A stretch of DNA of 64,000 nt from NCBI GenBank assembly GCA_036160575.1, contig JAYYDT010000006.1, positions 11,645 through 75,644 on the forward strand, in the 5' to 3' direction. Positions 8,666 to 17,195 of this stretch are shown here, in pieces. This DNA is from TMED26 sp002694075. GTDB lineage: Bacteria > Pseudomonadota > Alphaproteobacteria > Thalassobaculales > Thalassobaculaceae. The notes below the pieces were generated by a model. That model was given only the letters and a program-made list of their open reading frames with translations. It was not told the origin of the DNA and ran no database searches. The position numbers and the translations under genes are program-made. Within the stretch, counting starts at the first letter, position 1. The number at the start of each line of letters is the position of its first letter.

Positions 8666-9448
8666 ATGAATTACGTGCAATCGGCGGCCAAGGCGAAGGG
8701 CTATACCGCGGCCCAGTGGCAAGCGCGGGTGGATTTGGCGGCGGCCCATCGCAGCGCCGTCATGCATAACCTGCACGAGGGGATTTTCAATCATCTGACC
8801 GCGCGGGTGCCGGATGAAGAGGATCGCTATTATCAGATCCCCTTCGGCACCCATTGGTCGGAGGTCACCGCCAGCTGCTTCATGGAAGTCGGCTATGACG
8901 GCGAGGTCAAACGCGGCGACGGCCTTGTCGAGCGCTCGGCCTATTGCATTCACGCGCCGATGCACCGTGATATGGACAAGGCGGCGGCGGTGTTTCACAC
9001 CCACATGCCCTTCGCCAGCGCGCTGACCCGGCTGGAGGACCAGCATATCAAGCCGATCGGCCAAACCGAGCTCGGCACCATGATGAAGACCGGTTATGAC
9101 GAAAGCTATGACGGTCCCGGTCTCGACCCGGCCGAGGGCGCGCGCCTGGCCAAAGCCTGCGGCGACAACACCGTCTTGTTGATGGCCAATCACGGCGCGC
9201 TGACCGTCGGCCGCACCATCGCCGAGGCTTATGACCGGCTGTATTATTTGGAACGGGTGGCGCAGGTGCAGCTCTACGCCATGTGGACCGGCCAGCCGCT
9301 CCGCCATTTGCCGGAACCGATCATCGAAAAGACCTATCAGACCTACCGTGGGTCGGGCATGCGCTATGGCGACAAGTCCAACGCCGAATGGCATTTCGAC
9401 GCCCTCAAACGGCTGCTCGACCGCAAGGAACCCGATTACGCCGAATAA
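8666..9448 (+). CDS. Class II aldolase/adducin family protein
   Basis: A 260-residue protein; ATG 8666 follows an AGGA site. It has the family's metal-binding His motif (VFHTHMPFA), the later NHG motif (MANHGALTVG) that gives the third His, and the N-terminal HEGIFNHLTARV block. Members include fuculose-phosphate aldolase, ribulose-phosphate epimerases and decarboxylase-like enzymes. The longer 250-260 residue type seen here usually has no assigned substrate. It is transcribed divergently from the SDR/GFA pair. Confidence 0.88.
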   Translation: MNYVQSAAKAKGYTAAQWQARVDLAAAHRSAVMHNLHEGIFNHLTARVPDEEDRYYQIPFGTHWSEVTASCFMEVGYDGEVKRGDGLVERSAYCIHAPMHRDMDKAAAVFHTHMPFASALTRLEDQHIKPIGQTELGTMMKTGYDESYDGPGLDPAEGARLAKACGDNTVLLMANHGALTVGRTIAEAYDRLYYLERVAQVQLYAMWTGQPLRHLPEPIIEKTYQTYRGSGMRYGDKSNAEWHFDALKRLLDRKEPDYAE

Positions 9449-9855
9449 GCGGCCGGTAAAGCCGCCTTCAGCGCCGCCGTGAAGCCTTGCCACGGCGGCC
9501 GGGCGGCCAAAGCCGGGCGCGCCCGGACAGAATCCAGATACCGGCCGGCGAGGCCGTCCCATTCGGCCAGCCTGCCGGCTGGGCGCGGGGTCCAGCCCCA
9601 ATCGGCGAGGTCAAGCGCGCCCTTGGCCGCGTTGCGGGCCATCGAGGTGGTCACCGGATTTTCGTCGCCGCCATCGCCGCCGCGCGCTTGCGGCGCCAGA
9701 TGATCGACGGTCGGCGCCAGCCGCCAATAGGCCGGATGGGTGTCGACCGCCTTCCAGTGGCGGTGGTGGGGAAAGGCGTCGGGCAAAAGATGTGAGATCA
9801 AGCGCAGCGCGCCAATGAACACCAGGGGCTGGCCGCTGGCTTCGGCGTTCCCATC
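9436..9855 (-). pseudogene. HNH endonuclease remnant (5'-truncated)
   Basis: The frame is open for 140 codons between the TGA that ends the GIY-YIG gene (9856-9858) and a stop at 9436, in the same frame as that gene. It encodes an HNH-type core (TVDHLAPQARGGDGGDEN, then SMARNAAKG) and the usual C-terminal WGW/WDGL segment. The first usable start is GTG 9822. In homologues as I remember them, a CxxC-containing N-terminal part precedes the segment that here begins QPLVFIGALRL; that part is missing. I therefore call it a truncated remnant, though translation from GTG 9822 (128 aa) or by stop readthrough is not excluded. Confidence 0.6.
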
Positions 9856-10797
9856 TCAAGGCCCAAACAACTCCGTCACATTTTTCGCCGTTTGAAGGCG
9901 GGCGAACTGGGTGTAGCGGGGGCCTTGCATGGTGCCTTGCGGCGCGTCGCCATAGGGGATTGGCGTGATTTCGCGGGCCGGCTCGGAGAAGAACAGTTTG
10001 TATTTGCCGCCATCGCCATAGGGCTCGATACGGTCGACCGGCGCCCAATGGGTGACCGCCGACACCGGCTGGGTTTGGTAGGCGGCGATAAATTTGATTT
10101 TATTGAGCATGGCGCCGGCGATGCGCACCGCGAACCAGGCCCGCTCGCCCAGGAACACGCGCTCAAACCCTTCGCGTTGGGCCGGCACGACCAGGGTGTC
10201 GCTTTCATTCGCCGCGCCGGCGGAGCGCCACGGGGCCGTGGCGGCCGTGCTTGCCGCATGACTCGTCGCGTGGGGCCGCGCGACCGCCCGCCGCGCCTGA
10301 AAGGCGGTGAGGCCGACCAGGGGTAAAATCTGTAGGATTTCCTGGAGAAAGGCGCGGGTGTCGGCCTTTTCGCTTTCCGACAGGGCCGGTTCCTGCGGCG
10401 CGTTACCGTTGACCAGGCGCCAACTCTCGGCGCTTTGCGCGCGCTTGATCAAGGCATATTCGAGCCAGGTGATATGGGCCCGATTAAGCCCCTCGTTGGT
10501 GGACACAAAGGCCACTCCCCAATGCCAAAAATCCTTGGCTTTCAGCTGTTGGCCGATGCGCGTGCGCAGGCCGTCGGCCTGGCCGATATAGAGGGTGGAA
10601 CGCTCGTCATCCTCTTCCGGATGGCCGGCCAGGAAATACACGCCGGTGCGGGCGAATTCCGCCCGCTTGCTGGTGTCGGCCCAGTTTTCACGGCGAAACA
10701 CCACGCCCAACCCGGTCCAATTCATGCGATCGATCAGGCGCACGCCCTCGGGGTCGCCGTCGGGTACGAAAATACGAATGGTGAAAGGCTCCGCCAT
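9856..10797 (-). CDS. GIY-YIG nuclease family protein
   Basis: A 313-residue protein. I chose ATG 10797 (MAEPFTIRIFVPDGDPEG), the usual N-terminus of this group, although upstream in-frame ATGs exist at 10824 and 10866. The GIY-YIG elements are GVYFLAG and LYIGQADGLRTRI, followed by the conserved WLEYALIKRA helix. The C-terminal part (about 200-313) resembles a DUF4357-like accessory region. The biological role is unknown. An in-frame HNH remnant follows directly after the stop. Confidence 0.85.
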   Translation of the reverse strand: MAEPFTIRIFVPDGDPEGVRLIDRMNWTGLGVVFRRENWADTSKRAEFARTGVYFLAGHPEEDDERSTLYIGQADGLRTRIGQQLKAKDFWHWGVAFVSTNEGLNRAHITWLEYALIKRAQSAESWRLVNGNAPQEPALSESEKADTRAFLQEILQILPLVGLTAFQARRAVARPHATSHAASTAATAPWRSAGAANESDTLVVPAQREGFERVFLGERAWFAVRIAGAMLNKIKFIAAYQTQPVSAVTHWAPVDRIEPYGDGGKYKLFFSEPAREITPIPYGDAPQGTMQGPRYTQFARLQTAKNVTELFGP

Positions 10798-10888
10798 CGC
10801 GCGCCACTCTACGTTCGCCGACATCCTGAAATCGTATTTTATGCGAAAAAGAGTACGGTGCCGCAATTAAAGATTGTCGAGTGGCGGC

Positions 10889-11368
10889 TCAGCGGCAGGT
10901 CAGGTAAAGCGCGTCGCCATGGCGGTTGTGAAAGGCGCCGGTGGCGCGGCGGCGGTCGAAATAGCCGCGCGTTGGCGTGGCGGCGTTGGCTGGATGGCCG
11001 GCGTCAATGTAAAACCCTTCGGCGTCGCGGCCGACCGCGTGGGTGGCGTCAAAGGCCGTGCTGTTGGCGATGGCGAGGAAGATTTGCCGCCGGTCGGCGC
11101 CATCCGTTCCCGGCCGCGCCGGCCGCTCGGAAAGGGTCACGGTCACGTCGCTCAGGGTAATTGGAAACCCCGCGACCACCATATTGCCGGCGCAGCGATA
11201 GGTCGCCAACGTGGGCACCGTCCGAGCCGCGCTCCACGCCGGGTCGGCGCCCAGCAGGCACATTAAGACCAAGAGCAGAGGCGCCGGTCCTGTGGCCGCC
11301 GACGCGGTCGCCTCACGCCGAGGCGCCACCGTCGCGATGGCCCTGTTCGCGCGCTTGTGCCGCACCAT
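10889..11368 (-). CDS. Hypothetical secreted protein
   Basis: A 159-residue protein read from ATG 11368, which has a good GAGGAG ribosome-binding site. A basic N-terminus is followed by a hydrophobic stretch (PLLLVLMCLLG) and an Ala-rich cleavage region, so export is likely. The mature part is about 105 residues with two cysteines near its ends (YRCAGN and LTCR), which could form a disulfide. I do not recognise a family. It lies alone between the GIY-YIG gene and a divergent CMD-family gene. Confidence 0.6.
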   Translation of the reverse strand: MVRHKRANRAIATVAPRREATASAATGPAPLLLVLMCLLGADPAWSAARTVPTLATYRCAGNMVVAGFPITLSDVTVTLSERPARPGTDGADRRQIFLAIANSTAFDATHAVGRDAEGFYIDAGHPANAATPTRGYFDRRRATGAFHNRHGDALYLTCR

Positions 11369-11667
11369 CAAAATCTCCTCTCCCGTCACCACCTTATTGG
11401 CCGTGTCGCTATCTGGCAGCAGGTCGAAACAGCCGTTATCATTAATGAACGCGGGGTTTCGCCGAATTGGCGCGAACGGCCGCCTGATTGGGTCGGTGTT
11501 TTGTGGCGGTTTCTTTATCGTCATATGGATTGACGCGACGGCGTCAAGGCCATGGGCGGCCGAAACCGGACGCGCCGATGCCCGATATCTGTTTTCAGTT
11601 GCGCGGCGGATCGCTACGCTTGGCTTCGTCCATTTGGCCGCGGTGCGTGCGAAAGTGAGGTGTAACC

Positions 11668-12051
11668 ATGTCCGACGCCGCTGAAAAGGGCCGCGCGTTG
11701 CTTTTGGAAATTTTTGGCGAAGCCTATGTGGCCGCTCGCGACGGGCGCGAAACCGATTTCACAGCCGCTTATAACCGCCTGGCCGAGGAAGCCGCCTATG
11801 GCATGGTCTGGTCCCGCGACGGCCTGGACCTGAAAACGCGGTCCCTGCTGACAATCGCGAGCCTGACCGCGCTTGGCCGCGCCGGTGAACTGCGCGTTCA
11901 CCTGCTGGCCGCCATCAACAATGGGGCGACGGCCGAGGAAATTCGGGAGGCTATCCTGCATACCGCGATCTACGCCGGCTTCCCCGCCGCCCGCGACGCG
12001 ACCCAACTTGCCCAACAGGTCCTGACGGAATTAGGCGTCCTGAAAGCGTGA
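11668..12051 (+). CDS. Carboxymuconolactone decarboxylase (CMD/AhpD-like) family protein
   Basis: A 127-residue protein with a GAGGTG ribosome-binding site. The sequence matches the PcaC-like CMD fold: LKTRSLLTIASLTALGR, followed by a conserved His helix (ELRVHLLAAINNGATAEEI) and HTAIYAGFPAARDA. This type has no CxxC pair, so it resembles 4-carboxymuconolactone decarboxylase rather than AhpD peroxidase. No other protocatechuate genes are nearby, so the substrate is unknown. Confidence 0.85.
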   Translation: MSDAAEKGRALLLEIFGEAYVAARDGRETDFTAAYNRLAEEAAYGMVWSRDGLDLKTRSLLTIASLTALGRAGELRVHLLAAINNGATAEEIREAILHTAIYAGFPAARDATQLAQQVLTELGVLKA

Positions 12052-12332
12052 AAAGGTTTCTCTTCGTCAGCCCGTCAAAAGCGTTGCCTCGACACCGCTC
12101 TCGCCTGCCGCGGCCGGATATCTTGCTAAATTCAATCGACCTGACAATCATGCGGGGGCAGCGTTATCGGCCCAACCCACGTGGAGGTCGCGAAGCGGGC
12201 ATTGCGTGACCCGCGGCGACCCGACCCGGAAGAGAGGGTTTTCAGCACGATGATGGGCCTTCATACGCGCTATTTTTCAGGCTTCACCGTGCCAAGTAAC
12301 GACCAAATGAGGACACCTCGGGGAAAATAAAT

Positions 12333-14012
12333 ATGAGCGTCTATTTTGATTTGGGGCGTTATCAGCGCGATATAACCACGCCAAAAACGGAAGCCAAAAT
12401 TTGGTTCAACCGCGGCCTTAACTGGTGTTACTCGTTCCATCACAGTGAAGCGCTTCGTTGCTTTCAAAAAGTGGTGGAAATCGATCCAGAATGCGCCATG
12501 GGTTACTGGGGCCTCGCCTATGCCACCGGGCCTTATTACAATATCCCCTGGCCCAAAATGTCCCCGACCGGGCGGCCGAAGGCGGTGAAAGCCTGTTTTG
12601 AGTATGCCCAAAAGGCGAAGGAATTATCCGTTTTAACAACTGTCACGGATGTCGAAAGGGCGCTGTGTCAGGCCCTCGGCCAAAGGTTCCAGTCATCGGC
12701 AGAGACCGATGAAGAGGCTTTGGCGCGGTGGGACGACGCTTACGCCGACGCCATGCGTCAGGTGCATGAGCAATTTCCCGACGATTATGACGTCTGCGCG
12801 CTGACCGCCGAGGCGCTGATGGTGCGAACGCCATGGAAGCTATGGGACCTCCAGCAAAGAACACCGGCCGAAGGTGCCGATACGCTGGAGGCAATCGCGA
12901 TTATCGAGGCGGCCTTCGAGAAGCTCCAAAGCCGCGGCGATGGCGATCACCCCGGGCTATTGCATTTCTATATTCACATTATGGAAATGTCGCCTTATCC
13001 GGAACGGGCACTCGAAGCGTCCGACAAGCTGCGGCCCCTGGTGCCCGACGCGGGGCATCTGATCCATATGCCGTCGCATATCTATGTGCTGTGCGGCCAG
13101 TATGAAAAAGTCATTTCATCAAATGTCGAGGCCGCGCAGGCGGATAAAAAATACCTGGCTTATGATCCGGTGATAGGTATTTACTATATTTATCTTTTGC
13201 ATAATGTGCATTTTCAAATCTACGGCGCGCTCTTTTCAGGTCAGTATGAAGACGCCATCAGAGCGGCCAATGAGATTCAAGATATTGTCAAGCCGGAATA
13301 CTTGGAGTCTGATCATGCTTTTTTGGTCAATCACCTCGAAGCTTTCTATGGCATGAAATATCATGTTTTGGTCCGGTTTGGTAAATGGCAAGAAATTCTT
13401 GACGAAGAGCTCGAATATGACCCGAGGCTTTTTTGCGTGTCGAACGCCATCCTGCAATACGGCAAGGGCATCGCGCACGCCGTACTTGGCAATATCAACG
13501 AAGCGAAATGTCAAAAATCAAAGCTGGAAAAAGCCTTTGATTTGATCCCCCCTGAGCGCCTCGTTTTTCAAAATGACGCCCGTGACATCATTGGGGTGGC
13601 CATGGAAATGTTGGATGGCGAGACCGAATACAAGGATCAGAATTACACCGTCGCTTTCGATCATCTCAGAACCGCGGTTGAGAAATACGACACGCTGAAT
13701 TACTCGGAACCGTGGTCGTGGATGATGCCACCGCGTCACGCCCTGGGGGCTCTGCTCCTCGAGCAAGGCCATGTCGCCGAAGCCAAAGAGGTATACCGCG
13801 CTGACTTGGGCCTGGACGACACTTTGGTCCGGCCGTCGCAGCACCCGGGAAATATCTGGAGCCTTTTGGGCTATCAAGAATGTTGCGAACGTTCAGGTGA
13901 TGAAGCCGGTCAGACCGAGATCGCGGAAATTTTAGAGGCCGCGAAAAAAGTCGCCGACCCGGTGATATCGACCTCATGCTTCTGTCGAACCGAGGCGGCC
14001 TGCTGCGATTGA
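12333..14012 (+). CDS. Tetratricopeptide repeat protein with conserved His motifs and Cys-rich tail
   Basis: A 559-residue helical protein with no signal peptide. TPR-like repeats are seen at about 25-60 (FNRGLNWCYSFHHSEALRCF), 330-400 and 470-550. The centre carries two His-rich blocks typical of a TTC38-like TPR family: HPGLLHFYIH (His206, 211, 215) and AGHLIHMPSHIY (His242, 245, 249). The last 11 residues contain four cysteines (CFCRTEAACCD), a possible metal site. Base composition is less GC-biased than the housekeeping genes. The role is unknown; the start has only a weak GGGGA site upstream. Confidence 0.82.
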   Translation: MSVYFDLGRYQRDITTPKTEAKIWFNRGLNWCYSFHHSEALRCFQKVVEIDPECAMGYWGLAYATGPYYNIPWPKMSPTGRPKAVKACFEYAQKAKELSVLTTVTDVERALCQALGQRFQSSAETDEEALARWDDAYADAMRQVHEQFPDDYDVCALTAEALMVRTPWKLWDLQQRTPAEGADTLEAIAIIEAAFEKLQSRGDGDHPGLLHFYIHIMEMSPYPERALEASDKLRPLVPDAGHLIHMPSHIYVLCGQYEKVISSNVEAAQADKKYLAYDPVIGIYYIYLLHNVHFQIYGALFSGQYEDAIRAANEIQDIVKPEYLESDHAFLVNHLEAFYGMKYHVLVRFGKWQEILDEELEYDPRLFCVSNAILQYGKGIAHAVLGNINEAKCQKSKLEKAFDLIPPERLVFQNDARDIIGVAMEMLDGETEYKDQNYTVAFDHLRTAVEKYDTLNYSEPWSWMMPPRHALGALLLEQGHVAEAKEVYRADLGLDDTLVRPSQHPGNIWSLLGYQECCERSGDEAGQTEIAEILEAAKKVADPVISTSCFCRTEAACCD

Positions 14013-14025
14013 TACGAAATCAGCG

Positions 14026-14052
14026 ACCGGCCCGCCAATAAACTGGGCCGGT
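14026..14052. terminator. Hairpin between convergent genes, probable terminator
   Basis: A perfect 8-bp stem, ACCGGCCC (14026-14033) with GGGCCGGT (14045-14052), has an 11-nt AT-rich loop and sits 14 nt after the TPR stop and before the convergent 14100 gene. There is no clear T-run on either strand, so efficiency is uncertain. Confidence 0.5.
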
Positions 14053-14099
14053 GTGACCATGACCGTGTTCGAACCTCCCGCGCGTGTGGGCGACCGGCA

Positions 14100-14474
14100 T
14101 CATTGGTCGAGCAGCATGCGGTCAATTTCGTCCTGATCGGCCGGTGCGAAACGTTTGCTGACTTCCGCAACTCTTGGCCGATTGGCGGCGAGGCGATCAT
14201 AAGTCTCTAAAATCTCGGTGGTCAGGGAATCATACGCACCAGTTTGGTCCATCACTTGGCAAACGGTGACGACATCATCGGACGCCCCCCGCATGATGAT
14301 GAGAATCTCACCCGTGGTAATCGATCTAGCAAATTCAACAAGTTCAAATCCGCAGTCCGTGACAACGTTCTTGCTGGCCTCAAGTCTCTCTTTCAAAAAA
14401 CGGGGATCGGCGTCGGTGTTCATAGAACGTCGAACTTTCTCGATGGGCCTCATCCTTAACAATATCAGTGCCAC
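14100..14474 (-). CDS. Hypothetical protein
   Basis: A 124-residue soluble protein if read from GTG 14474, which directly follows a strong AGGAGGAGAGG ribosome-binding site. In-frame ATGs at 14504/14516 lie upstream of that site, and others at 14453 and 14423 would shorten it. The body (VTDCGFELVEFARSITTGEI, then ILETYDRLAANRPRVAEV) looks like a mixed alpha/beta domain with an acidic helical C-terminus. I do not recognise a family and see no motif. It is convergent with the TPR gene. Confidence 0.55.
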   Translation of the reverse strand: MALILLRMRPIEKVRRSMNTDADPRFLKERLEASKNVVTDCGFELVEFARSITTGEILIIMRGASDDVVTVCQVMDQTGAYDSLTTEILETYDRLAANRPRVAEVSKRFAPADQDEIDRMLLDQ

Positions 14475-14663
14475 TTTCCTCTCCTCCTGAAATGCCCTAG
14501 GCATAAAAAACCCCACGGACAGGGGCGCGGCGCTGGCGTTATGTCAGCCCCCATCCACGCTCGAACACCGTTAACCAATCTTGACTGACATGATGGCATT
14601 GCGTTTCGATTGAGTCATGGCGGGTCGACATCCGGCCGCCGTTTTCGGGATTTAGGAAAAAAT

Positions 14664-15323
14664 ATGTCGGGAATTGATGGACCGCGCCGGCCGCCCGCGG
14701 GCGCCGCCGCCGCCGAGGCTCTGGTCATATTGGTGCATGGTTACGGTGCCGATGGGAACGACCTTATCGACTTGGCGTCTTATTGGGCCGAAGACCTGCC
14801 GGCTGTCGCATTTGTGTCGCCGCACGCGCCAGACCCTTGTGAGATGGCGCCCTTCGGCCGTCAATGGTTCAGTCTGGTGGACAGATCGCCGGCGGCCATG
14901 TTGGCGGGGGTGCGCGGCGCCGCGAAAATACTTAACGACTTCATTGACGCGGAACTCGCGCGGCAAAATCTTACAGCCGACAAACTGGCCTTGGTCGGCT
15001 TCAGCCAGGGAACGATGATGTCGCTTTTTGTCGGCCCGCGCCGTGAGCGGCAAATTGCCGGTATCGTTGGGTACTCCGGGCGCCTCATCGCCCCCGATCT
15101 TTTGCCTCGGGAGATTAAAACAAAGCCGCCGGTCACCCTGTTACATGGCGCGGCCGACGAAATCGTGCCCCCGCAGTCTCTCGATATGGCGGTTGCCGGA
15201 CTGGCGACCGCTGGGATCAACGCCGACCATGAGATGCGCGCCGGTCTTGGCCATTCTATCGACGAGAGGGGGTTGGCTGTTGGCGGTGCGTTTTTAAAGC
15301 GTGTGCTCGGCGTCACTGAATAA
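14664..15323 (+). CDS. Phospholipase/carboxylesterase family alpha/beta hydrolase
   Basis: A 219-residue hydrolase of the carboxylesterase/acyl-protein-thioesterase type. The oxyanion-loop motif is VHGYGADGND, the nucleophile is Ser114 in GFSQG, and the remaining triad members are Asp in HGAADEIVPP and His in AGLGHSID. ATG 14664 follows a TTAGGA site. It probably acts on short-chain acyl esters or thioesters; the natural substrate is unknown. The usual second Gly after GFSQG is Thr here. Confidence 0.9.
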   Translation: MSGIDGPRRPPAGAAAAEALVILVHGYGADGNDLIDLASYWAEDLPAVAFVSPHAPDPCEMAPFGRQWFSLVDRSPAAMLAGVRGAAKILNDFIDAELARQNLTADKLALVGFSQGTMMSLFVGPRRERQIAGIVGYSGRLIAPDLLPREIKTKPPVTLLHGAADEIVPPQSLDMAVAGLATAGINADHEMRAGLGHSIDERGLAVGGAFLKRVLGVTE

Positions 15324-15385
15324 GCGCGCCGGTTTAGCCGAGCGTGTTCCCGCCGCCGATCGATAAATACGGGCCAAAGCGGGGG

Positions 15386-16207
15386 TCATGACTCCCTGGG
15401 CGCGCCCTCCTGGCGGCTGACCTTGAAGCGGACACCGGCGAGCGAAATCTCGTCGTGTGTCACCGGTAGGCCGTGTTGCTTGGCGTTCTCAATCAATTGT
15501 TCCGGATTTTTTGAGGCTAGGTCGATCCCCCCTAGCCCTTCGCCGCGACCGTCGCGCGCCTCTGAAAATCTAATCCGCGCATTATCCAGTTCGATAAACG
15601 GCGGCGCGTGAGCTGGCTCTTCTAGTCGCCGGTTTAATATGCGCGCCCAGCGGGCCGCTAATTCATGTGGCGCGTCGCTTTGGAGTTCGACGCCCAAGAA
15701 GGCGTCGCAGAGGGCCGATTGCGGCGCTAATTTCCAATTCGGCCCCGCCGGATGCCAGGGTTGGTAATCCGCCGTTGGGTTTTCTTTATCCAGATCGTTT
15801 CGGTCAAGGGACAGGATGGCGCCGCCGCAATCTTTCGGATGAAGTTGAACCCCCCGATAGTCGCCATAATCCAGGTCCGCGGCGACCCGAACGTTAAGCG
15901 TGTCCAATCGCGAACACAGTGCCGCATGCTCGTCCTCGGAGGCCTGCAAAATCACCATATACCCGCCATCGCCCGACCGACGCTTCAGATATCGGCCGGC
16001 GGCCGTCGCGCCTGGGTTTTGGTTTGATACGGGCGATACGACCTCAAGAAACGACGTCCCGACGCGGTTTAAAAAATTCGCCAATCCCCATTTTCCGACG
16101 GCGAGGTCTCGGTGACAGACTTCAAGTCCGAAAACCTTGCGGAAAACGTCCTCGGTTGCCGCGAGATTTTCAGCGACCAGGCATATTTGGCGTAATCTCA
16201 ATGGCAT
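15386..16207 (-). CDS. VOC (glyoxalase-like) family protein
   Basis: A 273-residue protein beginning MPLRLRQICLVAENLAATE, a typical first beta-alpha unit of a vicinal-oxygen-chelate domain, followed by EVVSP and a second half with similar paired strands. The length and layout fit the Glyoxalase_3-like proteins with two VOC modules. Metal ligands cannot be assigned with confidence. It is convergent with the esterase gene. Confidence 0.75.
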   Translation of the reverse strand: MPLRLRQICLVAENLAATEDVFRKVFGLEVCHRDLAVGKWGLANFLNRVGTSFLEVVSPVSNQNPGATAAGRYLKRRSGDGGYMVILQASEDEHAALCSRLDTLNVRVAADLDYGDYRGVQLHPKDCGGAILSLDRNDLDKENPTADYQPWHPAGPNWKLAPQSALCDAFLGVELQSDAPHELAARWARILNRRLEEPAHAPPFIELDNARIRFSEARDGRGEGLGGIDLASKNPEQLIENAKQHGLPVTHDEISLAGVRFKVSRQEGAPRES

Positions 16208-16342
16208 CTGTTCCAGGCCTCCATTGTCGCGCTCCCCCCATGCTAAGCGCCGTCATTGCGGCAGGCTGAAAAACGTCGGTTCTTTTCTCAACGTTACAGA
16301 GGCGCCGCGAGGGCATCCATTGAAAGTTATTCCTCAAGCGGC

Positions 16343-16376
16343 AAAAAACGCCCGCGGTCAGGATCGATGGCGGGCG
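16343..16376 (-). terminator. Rho-independent terminator on the minus strand
   Basis: Read on the minus strand, a 7-bp stem CGCCCGC/GCGGGCG (16370-16376 with 16349-16355) is followed by TTTTTT (16343-16348), a textbook intrinsic terminator. The nearest upstream minus-strand gene is the tRNA-Ser at 16622-16711, about 245 nt away. A short startless open frame (ending at 16358) that could be a gene remnant runs into it. The rest of the 16208-16621 gap shows nothing convincing. Confidence 0.7.
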
Positions 16377-16621
16377 CGGTCACGATAGGAAACCATTTTC
16401 TCTTGGGCCTCACCCAAAAATGTAATGTCCTGATCCTCAAGAATAGCGATGAATGTATTTTCGTCGCTCTCGACGCGGCCGATAGCGGATCATCGCCTCT
16501 TTGAACGCGGCGCCAAGGCGGCCGATAGCGGGTAAACGATGAAAAGAAGAAAAATAGCCCCGGAAATTGCCGGCTCGTTCGGCCGGTTAAAATATTGGCC
16601 GCATTTTAAGAAAAAGCCAGG

Positions 16622-16711
16622 TGGCGGAGAGAGAGGGATTCGAACCCTCGGTGGAGTTGCCCCCACACCGGTTTTCGAGACCGGCCCGTTCAACCACTCC
16701 GGCACCTCTCC
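16622..16711 (-). tRNA. tRNA-Ser (anticodon CGA)
   Basis: The minus strand reads GGAGAGGTGCCGGAGTGG and onward: a 7-bp acceptor stem closing with TCTCTCC, a D-arm with the long serine-type D loop, an anticodon loop CT-CGA-AA, a long class II variable arm (TGTGGGGGCAACTCCACC region), the T-arm GAGGGTTCGAATCCCTC, and an encoded G-CCA end. The long variable arm and the CGA anticodon identify tRNA-Ser reading UCG. Confidence 0.96.
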
Positions 16712-16728
16712 TCCGTTGGTCGAAAAGG

Positions 16729-16757
16729 GTTATAGCGACGGAAAACTGGGTTGGAAA
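16729..16757 (-). promoter_or_regulatory. Putative sigma-70 promoter of tRNA-Ser
   Basis: On the minus strand a TTTCCA box (16757-16752) is separated by 17 nt from TATAAC (16734-16729). The tRNA 5' end is 17 nt beyond the -10 box, leaving a short leader of about 10 nt. The spacing is ideal and the -10 box strong; the -35 box matches only 4 of 6. Confidence 0.6.
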
Positions 16758-17112
16758 GGTTTCGTTTCGGCCGCCGAAGCTTAATTCCGCTGAACAATCG
16801 CAAGGGGTGAAAGGGCGCGCTCCCCTCGACCGGCGGAAGCCCGGTCGGAACGTTTTCGCGCGTTGAGTGCCGTTCATCTCGTTTAACTCGAATAGTCTAT
16901 TCCCGGCGCCCCGAGGCGCCCCCGAGGCGCCCGCGTCGGCCCCTCAATTTCAAGTTCCCCTCGATTTTAAGTTTTTGGAGACCTAAAAACCCCTTGGGTC
17001 TCGGTCGGTGGCAGGGGCCTTGGCCCGTGCGTTGACCGGCCGGCCGCCGCGGCGTCATTCGGCCGGCTCGCGCGGACCGCTCGTGAACGCGGCTCGCGCG
17101 CCGCCTTTGCGG
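16758..17112. other. Non-coding stretch between tRNA-Ser and rplU promoters
   Basis: No credible coding frame is seen. The stretch holds a small GC-rich repeat with two copies of CCCGAGGCGCC near 16907-16930 and a few weak inverted repeats around 16970-17000. I see no RNA gene or known regulatory element in it. Confidence 0.5.
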
Positions 17113-17140
17113 TTGACACTATCGGCGCCAACGGTATATT
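17113..17140 (+). promoter_or_regulatory. Sigma-70 promoter of rplU-rpmA
   Basis: A consensus TTGACA (17113-17118) is followed by a 16-nt spacer and TATATT (17135-17140). Transcription would begin near 17147, leaving a leader of about 50 nt before rplU at 17196. This is one of the strongest-looking promoters in the window, as expected for ribosomal protein genes. Confidence 0.8.
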
Positions 17141-17195
17141 CCGCGACTTCGCGTGGCTGACTGGTGGCCGCGCCTTTGGCTTTGGGATAGGCACC

